From contig JAFGND010000034.1 of assembly GCA_016927185.1 (NCBI GenBank), positions 33,427 through 97,426 on the forward strand: 64,000 nucleotides of DNA. The letters run 5' to 3'. The notes under the pieces were generated by a model that worked only from the letters and a program-made list of their open reading frames with translations, was not told the DNA's origin and made no database searches. The stretch comes from Candidatus Coatesiibacteriota bacterium. GTDB lineage: Bacteria; JAFGND01. The first letter of the stretch is position 1. Each line of letters opens with the position of its first letter. The position numbers and the translations under genes are program-made. Shown here piece after piece: positions 8,691-17,666 of the stretch.

Positions 8691-11600
8691 ATGCAGAGAA
8701 TAAAAGAATGGTTAGGAAAGATTTTCCCTAACAGGAATGAAAGGGAGATTACCAAACTGAAACCATTTGTTCAGGAAATAAACAGACTTTATGAGGATTT
8801 CAAGGATCTCCCGCCAGAACAGCTTAAAGCTAAAACAGAAGAATTCCGTGATAGACTAAAGCAAGGAGAAACATTAGATGACATACTGGAAGAAGCATTT
8901 GCTACCGTAAAAGCTGCATGTTTTCAGATGTATGGCACTGAGATTGAAGTAACAGGTCAAACAGTAGTCTGGGACATGATTCCATTTGATGTGCAGCTTA
9001 TTGGTGGAATTGTACTTCATCAAGGAAAAATAGCTGAAATGAAGACAGGTGAAGGCAAGACATTAGTAGCAACACTTCCCACTTATCTTAATGCTCTCCC
9101 TGAAGAAAGGCATGTCCATATAATTACAGTTAATGATTATCTTGCAAGACGTGATGCTGCATGGGTAGGTTCAGTATTGAAATACCTGGGACTGACTGTT
9201 GGGTGCATACAAGGTGAAATGCGTTCTAATGAAAGACAATATCAGTATGCATGCGATGTTGTTTATGGAACTAACAGTGAATTCGGTTTTGATTATCTAA
9301 GAGACAATATGGCATTTGCCCCTGAAGACGTTGTACAGACAAGTCACGATTTTGCAATTATTGATGAAGTAGATAGCATTCTTATTGATGAAGCAAGAAC
9401 ACCTCTCATAATTAGCGGTGAAGTTGAGCAGAATGCACCTGAGGATCAATATAACAAGATAAAACCAATAATATCAAGGCTTTATAAGGAGCAAAACGAA
9501 AAAGTAACCATTTTCCTGGACAGGGTGGATAAATTACTGAGTCTTGCCTCTATTGCTCCTGTAGACGAAGAAGAGGGTGAAGTTGTCCCTGACTGGGAAG
9601 GATTTGACAGGCTAGATATCAAGGCTGAACTTCTCCTTAAATTGTTCAAAGGTGACGAATTCACAGTAAATTACTTCAAGTCAAAAGACATACTCGATAT
9701 TTCTCCTGAAAAAAGCAGGGAAAACCTGGAAAGAGTTAAACATGAATTAGATAACTGGCTTAAAGCCTGGAAAACTGATGATGATAATCCTGATTTCAAG
9801 AATGACAGGATTATTAATGCTGACATATCAGACTTGCTATATACCGCATTTGATGATGAGATAGTAAATAAGAGCGAAAGAGCTTTCAATAACTGGCTTA
9901 CTGAAGTATGGGAACGACTTGTTGCAGCAAATCTTTTAAAGGCAGTGAAAGGAGCTCCCAAATCAAAAAGGCTTCAGAAACTTCTGAAATCAGATGAGAA
10001 GACTTTCAAGAGAGTGGAAGATTACGAAAGTTCCCTGATGAGAGATAAATTACTGTACAAATTCCTTGCCAAAGATCTTCTTTATATTGTTGAAGAAAGA
10101 CATAATTCAGTTGAAATAACTGAGAAGGGTCATGAATTCGTAGAAAGCTTTGCAGGAAATATACTTGTTCTTCCTGATCATGATGTTGAATCAAGAAAAA
10201 TAATGGAAAATACTGATATCCCTGATAAGGAAAAAGCAATACAGCTTGATACATTCCAGAAATCCTATATGTCACAGACCGAGAAATTGCATAATGTCAA
10301 CCAGCTCCTGAAAGCATATACCTTATTTGAAAAAGATGTATCTTATGTCGTGCAGAACAATCAGGTAGTGATTGTTGATGAGTTTACTGGAAGATTACAA
10401 CCATCTAGAAGATATTCAGATGGGCTCCATCAAGCACTTCAAGCCAAGGAAAATGTAGTTATAGAGAAGGAAACCCAGACGCTTGCAACAATAACCATTC
10501 AGAATTATTTCAGAATGTATGACAAACTTGCAGGAATGACTGGAACTGCTGAAACAGAAGCTCTTGAATTCAATGAAATCTATAAGCTTGATGTAATTGT
10601 TATTCCAACCAATGAACCAGTTAGAAGAATCGATTATGACGACCAGATTTACAGGACCAAAGCAGAGAAGTATAAATATATAATTGATGAAGTTATTAGA
10701 TGCAACGAGATAGGACAACCTGTGCTTGTTGGTACTGTGTCTGTTGCTGTCTCTGAAAAATTGTCCAGAATGCTTAAAATAAGGGGAGTACAACATGAAG
10801 TTCTGAATGCAAGATATCATCAGAGAGAAGCAGAAATAGTTGCCAAAGCTGGTCAAAAAGGAGCAGTAACAATAGCAACTAATATGGCTGGTAGAGGAAC
10901 TGATATCAGGCTAGGCAAAGATGTAGTAAGATGCATCTCTGATAAGGGTGAAGTTAAATGCTGCATAATTTGCAGAAGCAGGGATGAATTTGGAAATAAG
11001 GCATGCCAGGAATGCTTTCATGAAAATTCCTTGAAAGCATGCTCTGAAGATATACCATGTGGTCTTCACATTATTGGTACTGAAAGACATGAAGCAAGAC
11101 GTATAGACAGACAACTAAGGGGACGATCTGGAAGGCAAGGAGATCCGGGATCAAGCCGTTTCTTCCTGTCTCTCGAAGATGACTTGATGAGGATATTTGG
11201 CAGCAGCAAAATGGCAACCATAATGGACAGGATAGGAACTGATGAGGATGGTCCCATGATGCATCCCTGGCTGACAAAAGCTATAGATAATTCACAGAAA
11301 AGAGTTGAAGCTCATCATTTCGAAATAAGAAAGCATCTTCTTGAATATGATGATGTAATGAACAAGCAGAGAGAAGTGATTTATGCTATTAGAAGGAAAG
11401 CTGTTTTCAGGGAAAACCTTCAATCTGAGATAGATAATTTCAGAAAGACTGCAGTAGAATCAGTGGTAAGCAGTATATTGATGGGAGAAAAACTTGCTAC
11501 AGAAAAAGACTATCAAAAGCTTTCTGGAGAACTGGCTCGTTTTTTTGGAATCTATCTTAGCATAGATATCAATGACTCTTCAACAGCAAGTTATGATGCA

Positions 11601-12140
11601 GTATTGGAAAACACTCTGGAAGCAATCAATCTGGCATACGGAAGAAAACTGGAGAATGCTCCAGATAATCTGAGACGGCTTATGGAATCACATATTATAC
11701 TCATGGTGATTGATGAGCATTGGAGGCAGCATCTATATACCCTTGATGACTTAAGGGAAGGAATAAATCTCAGGGCATATGGCCAGTCAGACCCTCTTCA
11801 GGAATACAAGAAAGAGGCATTCGAACTTTTCCAGAATCTTGAGATAGAAATAGCAAAAGAAGTTACAACTCATTTACAAAGATTTGAGTTCAAGGAGGAA
11901 ATTCCTGAAGAAACACCTAAAGTAAGTCATATTCAAGCCTTCCATCCTGATGCATCAGCATCTCTTCCTGTTCCCGAGGAGGAATCTGAAGAAGGATATG
12001 AGTCAAGACGAGAAGAAGAAGTTCAGAAAGAAAAACCAAAAGGCATTACGTATAAAAGGACACAGCCAAAGATCAAGCCAAATGACCCATGCCCATGTGG
12101 AAGTGGGAAAAAGTATAAGAAATGCTGTGGTAAAAAATAA
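8691..12140 (+). CDS. secA: Preprotein translocase ATPase SecA, long form with two insertions
   Basis: SecA drives Sec-dependent export. Walker A is MKTGEGKT (about 117-124) and the DEAD-box equivalent is IIDEVDSILIDEARTPLI (about 223-240). The NBD2 motifs GMTGTA, MAGRGTDIRLG and RQLRGRSGRQGDPGSS are present, and the C-terminal zinc tail is DPCPCGSGKKYKKCCG. At 1,149 residues it is about 250 longer than E. coli SecA. One insertion of roughly 200 residues lies in the preprotein-crosslinking region (about 262-465), as in many FCB-group SecAs. A second of about 45 residues, at 744-790, carries eight cysteines. The stop overlaps the next ATG by 1 base. Confidence 0.97.
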   Translation: MQRIKEWLGKIFPNRNEREITKLKPFVQEINRLYEDFKDLPPEQLKAKTEEFRDRLKQGETLDDILEEAFATVKAACFQMYGTEIEVTGQTVVWDMIPFDVQLIGGIVLHQGKIAEMKTGEGKTLVATLPTYLNALPEERHVHIITVNDYLARRDAAWVGSVLKYLGLTVGCIQGEMRSNERQYQYACDVVYGTNSEFGFDYLRDNMAFAPEDVVQTSHDFAIIDEVDSILIDEARTPLIISGEVEQNAPEDQYNKIKPIISRLYKEQNEKVTIFLDRVDKLLSLASIAPVDEEEGEVVPDWEGFDRLDIKAELLLKLFKGDEFTVNYFKSKDILDISPEKSRENLERVKHELDNWLKAWKTDDDNPDFKNDRIINADISDLLYTAFDDEIVNKSERAFNNWLTEVWERLVAANLLKAVKGAPKSKRLQKLLKSDEKTFKRVEDYESSLMRDKLLYKFLAKDLLYIVEERHNSVEITEKGHEFVESFAGNILVLPDHDVESRKIMENTDIPDKEKAIQLDTFQKSYMSQTEKLHNVNQLLKAYTLFEKDVSYVVQNNQVVIVDEFTGRLQPSRRYSDGLHQALQAKENVVIEKETQTLATITIQNYFRMYDKLAGMTGTAETEALEFNEIYKLDVIVIPTNEPVRRIDYDDQIYRTKAEKYKYIIDEVIRCNEIGQPVLVGTVSVAVSEKLSRMLKIRGVQHEVLNARYHQREAEIVAKAGQKGAVTIATNMAGRGTDIRLGKDVVRCISDKGEVKCCIICRSRDEFGNKACQECFHENSLKACSEDIPCGLHIIGTERHEARRIDRQLRGRSGRQGDPGSSRFFLSLEDDLMRIFGSSKMATIMDRIGTDEDGPMMHPWLTKAIDNSQKRVEAHHFEIRKHLLEYDDVMNKQREVIYAIRRKAVFRENLQSEIDNFRKTAVESVVSSILMGEKLATEKDYQKLSGELARFFGIYLSIDINDSSTASYDAVLENTLEAINLAYGRKLENAPDNLRRLMESHIILMVIDEHWRQHLYTLDDLREGINLRAYGQSDPLQEYKKEAFELFQNLEIEIAKEVTTHLQRFEFKEEIPEETPKVSHIQAFHPDASASLPVPEEESEEGYESRREEEVQKEKPKGITYKRTQPKIKPNDPCPCGSGKKYKKCCGKK

Positions 12141-13369
12141 TGCGGTTTATAGTTTTTTTGATAAAACGCTTTTTCTTCAGTACATTCAAAAGTTCCAGTT
12201 TACTCGTTTCAATAATCTCATTCATTGGAGTATTCCTGGGGGTTTTTACTCTTGTGCTTGTTCTTGGAATAATGCAGGGATTTGATGAGGAACTCAAGAA
12301 AAGGATACTTGATGTACAGGGACATATTGCTGTTTTCAAGTTTCAGGCAGATTTCATAGAAAATCCCTCTGAAGTCTCAGAAAAAATCAGGAATCTGAAG
12401 GGAATCAAGGTTATTGCACCTTTCATTTCCCAGGAAGTCTTAATAATAAAGGATGGAGAAGTAACTGGAACTCTCCTGAGAGGTATTGATGCAAAAGAGG
12501 AACTTAAAATCCTTAACCTTAACGAAGGGGGAATACAAGGAAATTTTTCATTCAAGGACGGAAAAGCAAGGGAGATTATTCTGGGAAAAACACTTGCAGA
12601 AAACCTTAATGCAAAACTGGGGGATTATGTAACTCTTGCAAGTCCTAAATTGTCAGTATCAGGACCACTAGGAAATACAGGCCCAAGATTTCTGAAGTGC
12701 AAGGTAACAGCTATAGTTGATTTGGGTTTGTATCAATTCAATAATAATATTTCATATATAAGCCTTGAAAACGCAAGAAGTTTCTTCAAAATGAAAGGGA
12801 ATTCCGTTTCCGGATTATCAATTCAGATTGATAATCCTTACAATGCAAGCATAGAGAGATTGACAATTCAAAGAATGCTTGGAGGATTTCCTTATATCAC
12901 ATCATCATGGCAAGAAATAAACAGTAATCTATTTGAAGCGATTGCAATGGAACGTTTTGTGATGCTGATAATTCTGATCATAATACTTATTGTTGCCAGT
13001 TTTTCAATAATCAGCACATTGATTATAATGGTAATAGAAAAAATGAGAACAATAGGGATTCTGGGAGCTATGGGAATTTCAAGTAGAAAAATCCAGCTAA
13101 TTTTCCTTGCGACTGGTCTCTTTATAGGAATGATAGGTACTGCTCTTGGAATCATCTCAGGATTAACTACAGGAAGTATCTTTTCGAGATATGATATCCT
13201 TAATCTTCCTGTTGATATCTACTGGATAGAAGGAACTCCATTCCACTTTCCTCTGAAATCCATGGTTTATCTTGTTTTATTCAGCATGGTTGTTTCATTC
13301 CTTGCATCATCACTACCGGCATGGTGGGTAAGCAAGCAGGACCCAATGAAGGCAATTAGATATGGGTAA
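12140..13369 (+). CDS. lolC: LolC/LolE-type lipoprotein-releasing ABC permease
   Basis: The 409 residues have the MacB/FtsX layout. There is one transmembrane segment near the N-terminus (SLLVSIISFIGVFLGVFTLV), a periplasmic domain at about 45-265, and three C-terminal membrane segments with the FtsX-type loop MRTIGILGAMGIS. The IMQGFDEELKKRI motif after the first segment is characteristic of LolC/E. With LolD it extracts outer-membrane lipoproteins for carriage by LolA. Only one permease gene is present here, so a homodimer is possible. C and E cannot be told apart from this sequence. Confidence 0.88.
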   Translation: MRFIVFLIKRFFFSTFKSSSLLVSIISFIGVFLGVFTLVLVLGIMQGFDEELKKRILDVQGHIAVFKFQADFIENPSEVSEKIRNLKGIKVIAPFISQEVLIIKDGEVTGTLLRGIDAKEELKILNLNEGGIQGNFSFKDGKAREIILGKTLAENLNAKLGDYVTLASPKLSVSGPLGNTGPRFLKCKVTAIVDLGLYQFNNNISYISLENARSFFKMKGNSVSGLSIQIDNPYNASIERLTIQRMLGGFPYITSSWQEINSNLFEAIAMERFVMLIILIIILIVASFSIISTLIIMVIEKMRTIGILGAMGISSRKIQLIFLATGLFIGMIGTALGIISGLTTGSIFSRYDILNLPVDIYWIEGTPFHFPLKSMVYLVLFSMVVSFLASSLPAWWVSKQDPMKAIRYG

Positions 13370-14048
13370 AACATCTCTATTAAGGGCTTCAAATATTTCC
13401 AAATCGTTTTCAACCGGAGATACTGTAATAAAAGTTCTGGAAAAACTTGATATAGAAATATTCAGGGAAGAGAAATTATTCATTATTGGAGCTTCCGGAG
13501 CTGGAAAAAGCACTTTATTGCATATTCTAGGCACATTGGAAAGACCTGATGAGGGTAGTCTTGTCCTGAATGAAGAGGATATTCTTTCAGCTAATGCAAC
13601 GAAACTGGCAAGAATCAGAAACAGGCAAATAGGTTTTGTATTCCAGTTCCATCATCTTCTTGATGAATTCAATGCTCTGGAAAATGTATGCTTGCCAGGC
13701 TTCGTATATAACAGGGATTGGAAATCAGTGAGGGAAAAGGGAATACAACTTCTTGATTATGTTGGTCTGAAAGACAGACTTAACCATAAACCAAATCAGC
13801 TGTCAGGTGGAGAACAACAACGTGTTGCAATTGCAAGAGCCTTGATAAATGATCCTGATTTAGTATTCATGGATGAACCTACTGGTGACCTGGATGAGAA
13901 GAATTCATTGATTTTGATGGAGTTCGTCCAGAAACTTGCTTCAGAAAAGAAACAGACAGTAGTGATTGTAACACATAACATAGCCCTATGCAGTTTTGCA
14001 GACAGAATTTTTGAACTTAAGCAAGGTTCCCTTCATGCAATAAAATAA
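13362..14048 (+). CDS. lolD: Lipoprotein-releasing ABC transporter ATP-binding protein
   Basis: This is a 228-residue ABC ATPase of the LolD/MacB class. Walker A is GASGAGKST (about 43-51), the Q-loop is FVFQFHHLL, the signature is LSGGEQQR, Walker B is LVFMDEPTGDLD, and the H-loop is VIVTHN. The FQFHHLLDEFNALENV stretch is typical of LolD. It overlaps the permease gene by 8 bases, which indicates a translationally coupled pair. Confidence 0.93.
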   Translation: MGKTSLLRASNISKSFSTGDTVIKVLEKLDIEIFREEKLFIIGASGAGKSTLLHILGTLERPDEGSLVLNEEDILSANATKLARIRNRQIGFVFQFHHLLDEFNALENVCLPGFVYNRDWKSVREKGIQLLDYVGLKDRLNHKPNQLSGGEQQRVAIARALINDPDLVFMDEPTGDLDEKNSLILMEFVQKLASEKKQTVVIVTHNIALCSFADRIFELKQGSLHAIK

Positions 14049-14073
14049 AAAAGCCCCGATTTAAATCGGAGCT
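14047..14073 (-). terminator. Strong intrinsic terminator between convergent lolD and the minus-strand gene
   Basis: On the minus strand the stem AGCTCCGAT pairs with ATCGGGGCT around TTAA and is followed by TTTTTTATTTTA. This is a textbook terminator for the gene ending at 14101. The same stem would also form in the lolD transcript, where it lacks a U tract. Confidence 0.85.
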
Positions 14074-14100
14074 TTGGGGGGATGGGAAGGAACTTGTTTT

Positions 14101-14865
14101 TTAGTAGATTTCGTAGTTCAATACTCTTATATAATCTATCTCAACAGGAGTGACTCCTTCAGCTTCACCTGCAGAATACTCAATCTTTATATACTGGGCT
14201 TTGCTGAGTCCTGTACCAGTAAGTGATACGCCTTCGCTATTCCATTCACATCTCTGGAAAGGTCCGGTCTCATAGTTTGAAACTGAAATAAGTACATTTG
14301 CAGTATCAATTGAAGCATCCTTGAAACCGACATAGAAGTCAGCAAAAGTGTATCCGTCAGCTGCTTCTTCAGATGAGCCTAAATCGAGGACTGCATAACC
14401 ACCATTTTCTATTGATAAGCAGCGATTATCAGGTTTTCCAAGTACATATGATATATTACTCGCCTTTTCATAAGCTGAAACATTGTCCACATATATGTCT
14501 TTGAGATATATGTTATTCAAGGGAATTGTCTCTCCACCTGAAATACGTACATTGGTAATTTCCTTGGTCATGTAATCCTCGTGCTTTATCCTGATTATAT
14601 GTTCACCAAGAGGAACTTTTTCCAAAATGAATTGACCACCATCATGAGTTGTTGCATATTGATAATAACCAACAAGTGAAACCTCAGCTCCATCAATGCC
14701 AGTTTTAAGATCACTTTCTTTTACTAGCCCGGTTATTACACCATAATCACCATCATAATAACCGTCTCCATCACTGAAATTACCATTACATTCATTGGTT
14801 GAACCAGTCATCAAGAACCAGGCCATTACTGCTGTTATTGCCAGAATTTTCTTTGATATTTTCAT
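14101..14865 (-). CDS. Exported protein with carboxypeptidase-regulatory-like and discoidin-like domains
   Basis: The start is the ATG at 14865, preceded by AGGAGGTTAAA; a further ATG at 14880 lies upstream of that site. The 254 residues start with a signal peptide (KKILAITAVMAWFLMTGS) and an Asp/Gly/Tyr-rich spacer. A CarboxypepD_reg-like beta domain follows at about 45-120 (VITGLVKE...GQFILEKVPLGEHIIRIKHEDY). The C-terminal part resembles a discoidin/galactose-binding-like jelly roll, with AVLDLGSSEEA and YIKIEYS. There is no lipobox immediately after the signal, although a Cys follows in STNEC. A surface or secreted binding role is inferred. It is followed by a strong terminator. Confidence 0.7.
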   Translation of the reverse strand: MKISKKILAITAVMAWFLMTGSTNECNGNFSDGDGYYDGDYGVITGLVKESDLKTGIDGAEVSLVGYYQYATTHDGGQFILEKVPLGEHIIRIKHEDYMTKEITNVRISGGETIPLNNIYLKDIYVDNVSAYEKASNISYVLGKPDNRCLSIENGGYAVLDLGSSEEAADGYTFADFYVGFKDASIDTANVLISVSNYETGPFQRCEWNSEGVSLTGTGLSKAQYIKIEYSAGEAEGVTPVEIDYIRVLNYEIY

Positions 14866-14940
14866 TTTAACCTCCTGCATTTTTCTTTCTAAAGATGTAA
14901 AACGGACAGTTTTATTTTTTTCTTGCAGAAAGGTTTATTT

Positions 14941-16137
14941 TTATTTTATAGATTGGAGAAGCTCTTTGAGTTTCTTGTCTTCATTGAATAACTTGAGGCC
15001 TTTTTCCAATACACCTTTTGCCTCTTGTTTCCTGTTGAGTTTCAATAGGCATTCTGCGAATTCAAGGTAAACTGAAACACTCACATTCTTTTTTTCAAGT
15101 GCCAGGTAATAATTATCCAATGCAGATTTACTGTTTTTTCTTTTAAAAGATAACTTTGCAAGTGCAAAAAAACCATTATAATCTTCTGGATAAAGGTTTA
15201 TAACATGTCTGTAAAGTCTTGCTGCCTGATTATATTGCTTGCTTGTTTCCAGAATCACTCCTAATTCAATTATATAAGGAATTGATTCCTGGCTTATCTC
15301 CACAGCCTTCTTCATATACTGGAGCTTTTTCTTCCTGTCTTTTGTTATTCTTGACAAAATGACATATGAAGGAGCATTTTCAGGAAAATATCTGATGGTT
15401 AGTTTCAATGTCTTTATCGCAGACAGGGTATCTGAAAGCTCTAATTCTGATTGCGCCAGATGTGTCAATAAACCGAGATTGTTTGTATGACCCTTTTCAA
15501 TGGCATTATTAAAAAGCTCTTTTGCCTTGAGAAAATCTCTTTTCTTGAAAGATAACTCTCCAAGCAGAAAAAGTGTTCTTCCATCCTCAGGATTCTGTTT
15601 CTTGACTTTTTCGAAGTATTTCTCTGATTCCTGTTCTCTTCCAGCCTGATAAAGCGTTAATCCCATCAGGAAATTTACCTCTATGCTATTTTCATGTTTT
15701 GTAATAAGAGGTTGCATTAGTTCTATTGATTCATTATATAATCTCAGATTATTATATGTCTCAGCAAGAAGCAAGTGATTATCCAGTTTGTCAGGCTCAC
15801 ATGCCAGAAGAGTCTTCAGACAGCTCATACTGTATCTATGCTTGCCTGTCTTGCCATATGCAATTGCTAAATCCTTTAAAGCTTTCTTGTTCAATGGTTC
15901 AAGGACAATTGCCTTCTTGAAATACGCAAGTGCAATCTCAAGAGAATCTTCATCCATGTATATCTCACCAAGGGAAATAATATAATCAGTATTTTCAGGA
16001 TTATCTGTTATGAGAGTCTTCAGTATTTTTATTGAAGAGGTGATATCATTCACTTTTCTTGCTTCATCAAGATTCTTCAGTAATTCATCTTCTCTTGCGC
16101 CTAGAAAAAGCAAGACGAGAAAAAATGCTTTAAACAT
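14941..16137 (-). CDS. Exported TPR-repeat protein
   Basis: The 398 residues open with a short signal peptide (MFKAFFLVLLFLGA). Ten or more tetratricopeptide repeats of 34 residues follow, recognisable by patterns such as LGEIYMDEDSLEIALAYF and PEDYNGFFALAKLSFKRK. No other domain is visible. TPR arrays are protein-protein scaffolds; here periplasmic localisation is likely. It lies between two other exported-protein genes on the same strand. Confidence 0.82.
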   Translation of the reverse strand: MFKAFFLVLLFLGAREDELLKNLDEARKVNDITSSIKILKTLITDNPENTDYIISLGEIYMDEDSLEIALAYFKKAIVLEPLNKKALKDLAIAYGKTGKHRYSMSCLKTLLACEPDKLDNHLLLAETYNNLRLYNESIELMQPLITKHENSIEVNFLMGLTLYQAGREQESEKYFEKVKKQNPEDGRTLFLLGELSFKKRDFLKAKELFNNAIEKGHTNNLGLLTHLAQSELELSDTLSAIKTLKLTIRYFPENAPSYVILSRITKDRKKKLQYMKKAVEISQESIPYIIELGVILETSKQYNQAARLYRHVINLYPEDYNGFFALAKLSFKRKNSKSALDNYYLALEKKNVSVSVYLEFAECLLKLNRKQEAKGVLEKGLKLFNEDKKLKELLQSIK

Positions 16138-16209
16138 AATTCCAGAAATTCATTATACTCAAGTTTTGTCAAATGACATTTTCAAGCAGCAGTCAAGTCC
16201 TCTTAATTA

Positions 16210-17478
16210 CTATATTTTTACTATCTTCTTGGTAATACCTGAAGATCTTATAATATATATCCCATTAATCCACCTGTTTGTATAAATCTTATGTCTACCT
16301 TTTTCCAGTTTCATGATTAGTCTTCCATCAATTGAAAATATCCTGGCCGAAGAAGAAAGATTGATTGAAATCATTGAGGAAAAAGGATTGGGAGAAACTG
16401 ATAAGTATTTTGATGGAGATTTTCCGCTTTTCCTGTTTTCAGTGAAGTCGTTGTAACCATAAGTTTCAACTGCATGCAGATATTTATCATTACTTCCGAA
16501 AAAAACAATACCTCCAGAAATGCGAGGTGAGGAATGTATATAATCACCTGAATTATATTTCCATTTCAATGTTCCATCTGCAGCATTAACAGCATGAAGA
16601 TTGTAATCGTTGCTTCCAATATAGGCAACACCATCTGAAACAGAAGGACTTGAATAAATATACCCTTGCGTCTTATATTTCCATACAAGTTCTCCATTTA
16701 CAGAGTTCAATGCATAAAAATAAGTATCCCAGCTTCCAAAATATGCTATTCCCCCAGATACATGAGGAGAAGAAAGAATATCAAGTTCGGTCTTGTATCT
16801 CCATTTAAGAGATCCATCTGATATATTGACTGCATAAAAAAAACTGTCATGACTTCCAAAATAAACAGTTTCTTCATAAATGAAAGGTGATGAAAAATTT
16901 CGATCTCCTGTCTTGTATCTCCATTTCAGGGTTCCGCTTTCGGAATTTATAGCATAAAGATTTGCATCACAGCAACCAACATAGATTACTCCTTCCCCAA
17001 AACGTGGTGAAGAAAAAATGCCATCATCAGCCTTGTAACTCCACTTTATAGAACCATTTGAAGCTAAGAGAGCATAAAGATTGTCATCCCAGCTTCCAAA
17101 ATATACAATTTCCTCTACTACTGATGGAGATGAATGAATTGCTGCTCCTGCCTTATATGTCCATACCAAAGCTCCATTAGAGATGTTGATGGCATAAAAA
17201 CTACCATCATTACTTCCTATATAGACAAATCCATTACTAACAAATGGTGAAGCGGAAATCGGACTTTCTGTTTTGAATTTCCAGCGAAGGGAAGCATCTG
17301 AAGCATTTATTGAGTATAAATGACCATCATAGCTACCAAAATAAACAAATCCATCATGTATGAAAGGAGAAGATTGGATTCTGTCGTCTGTCCTGAATTT
17401 CCAGAAGAGATCTCCTGGAGCTGATTGCAAGTCAACAATAACACAAAAAATAATTGCTACAAAGTATAATATTTTCAT
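16210..17478 (-). CDS. Secreted eight-bladed PQQ-like beta-propeller with type IX-like sorting domain
   Basis: The start at 17478 follows AAGGAGGAGAA; a longer reading from 17526 has no such site. A signal peptide comes first, then eight repeats of about 39 residues with a core like YFGSWDxxLYALN...KWxYKT, which is the PQQ_2/YVTN-type blade. The last 65 residues have the pattern of type IX secretion type A sorting domains: SVSPNPFSS at the start, IFSIDGRLI, NGIYIIRSSG, and a KKIVKI end. This implies export across the outer membrane. No PQQ-dehydrogenase catalytic residues can be assigned, so a binding or structural role is more likely. Confidence 0.85.
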   Translation of the reverse strand: MKILYFVAIIFCVIVDLQSAPGDLFWKFRTDDRIQSSPFIHDGFVYFGSYDGHLYSINASDASLRWKFKTESPISASPFVSNGFVYIGSNDGSFYAINISNGALVWTYKAGAAIHSSPSVVEEIVYFGSWDDNLYALLASNGSIKWSYKADDGIFSSPRFGEGVIYVGCCDANLYAINSESGTLKWRYKTGDRNFSSPFIYEETVYFGSHDSFFYAVNISDGSLKWRYKTELDILSSPHVSGGIAYFGSWDTYFYALNSVNGELVWKYKTQGYIYSSPSVSDGVAYIGSNDYNLHAVNAADGTLKWKYNSGDYIHSSPRISGGIVFFGSNDKYLHAVETYGYNDFTENRKSGKSPSKYLSVSPNPFSSMISINLSSSARIFSIDGRLIMKLEKGRHKIYTNRWINGIYIIRSSGITKKIVKI

Positions 17479-17514
17479 TTCTCCTCCTTGATATTTTATA
17501 ATAAATAAAATATC

Positions 17515-17640
17515 ATGGAATGTCAAATCAAAGAAGATTGTATTGATAATTCAAAGTTTTTATCCTGCGACAATTGCAAGCAATTTTACTTACATGATCT
17601 TGACAAAATTAAACGCTTAAAAAAAATGACAAGAAAGTAG
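17515..17640 (+). CDS. Possible 41-residue Cys-rich small protein upstream of the split AOR
   Basis: An ATG at 17515 opens a 41-codon frame with cysteines at 3, 9, 18 and 21 (C-x5-C-x8-C-x2-C), then a Lys/Arg-rich helix-like tail (DLDKIKRLKKMTRK). The spacing could hold a zinc ion or Fe-S cluster. It ends 26 bases before the AOR domain-1 gene on the same strand. No good ribosome site precedes it, and the region is also the promoter space for the divergent propeller gene. It is therefore a candidate, supported by the non-random Cys pattern and by its location. Confidence 0.42.
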   Translation: MECQIKEDCIDNSKFLSCDNCKQFYLHDLDKIKRLKKMTRK

Positions 17641-17666
17641 CAATTATATAGAGAAATGGAGGCAAA

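Noticed and set aside
10416-11277. Long open frames antisense to secA
   Set aside because: They have no recognisable domains or ribosome sites, and the secA frame has full-length conserved motifs. They are shadows.
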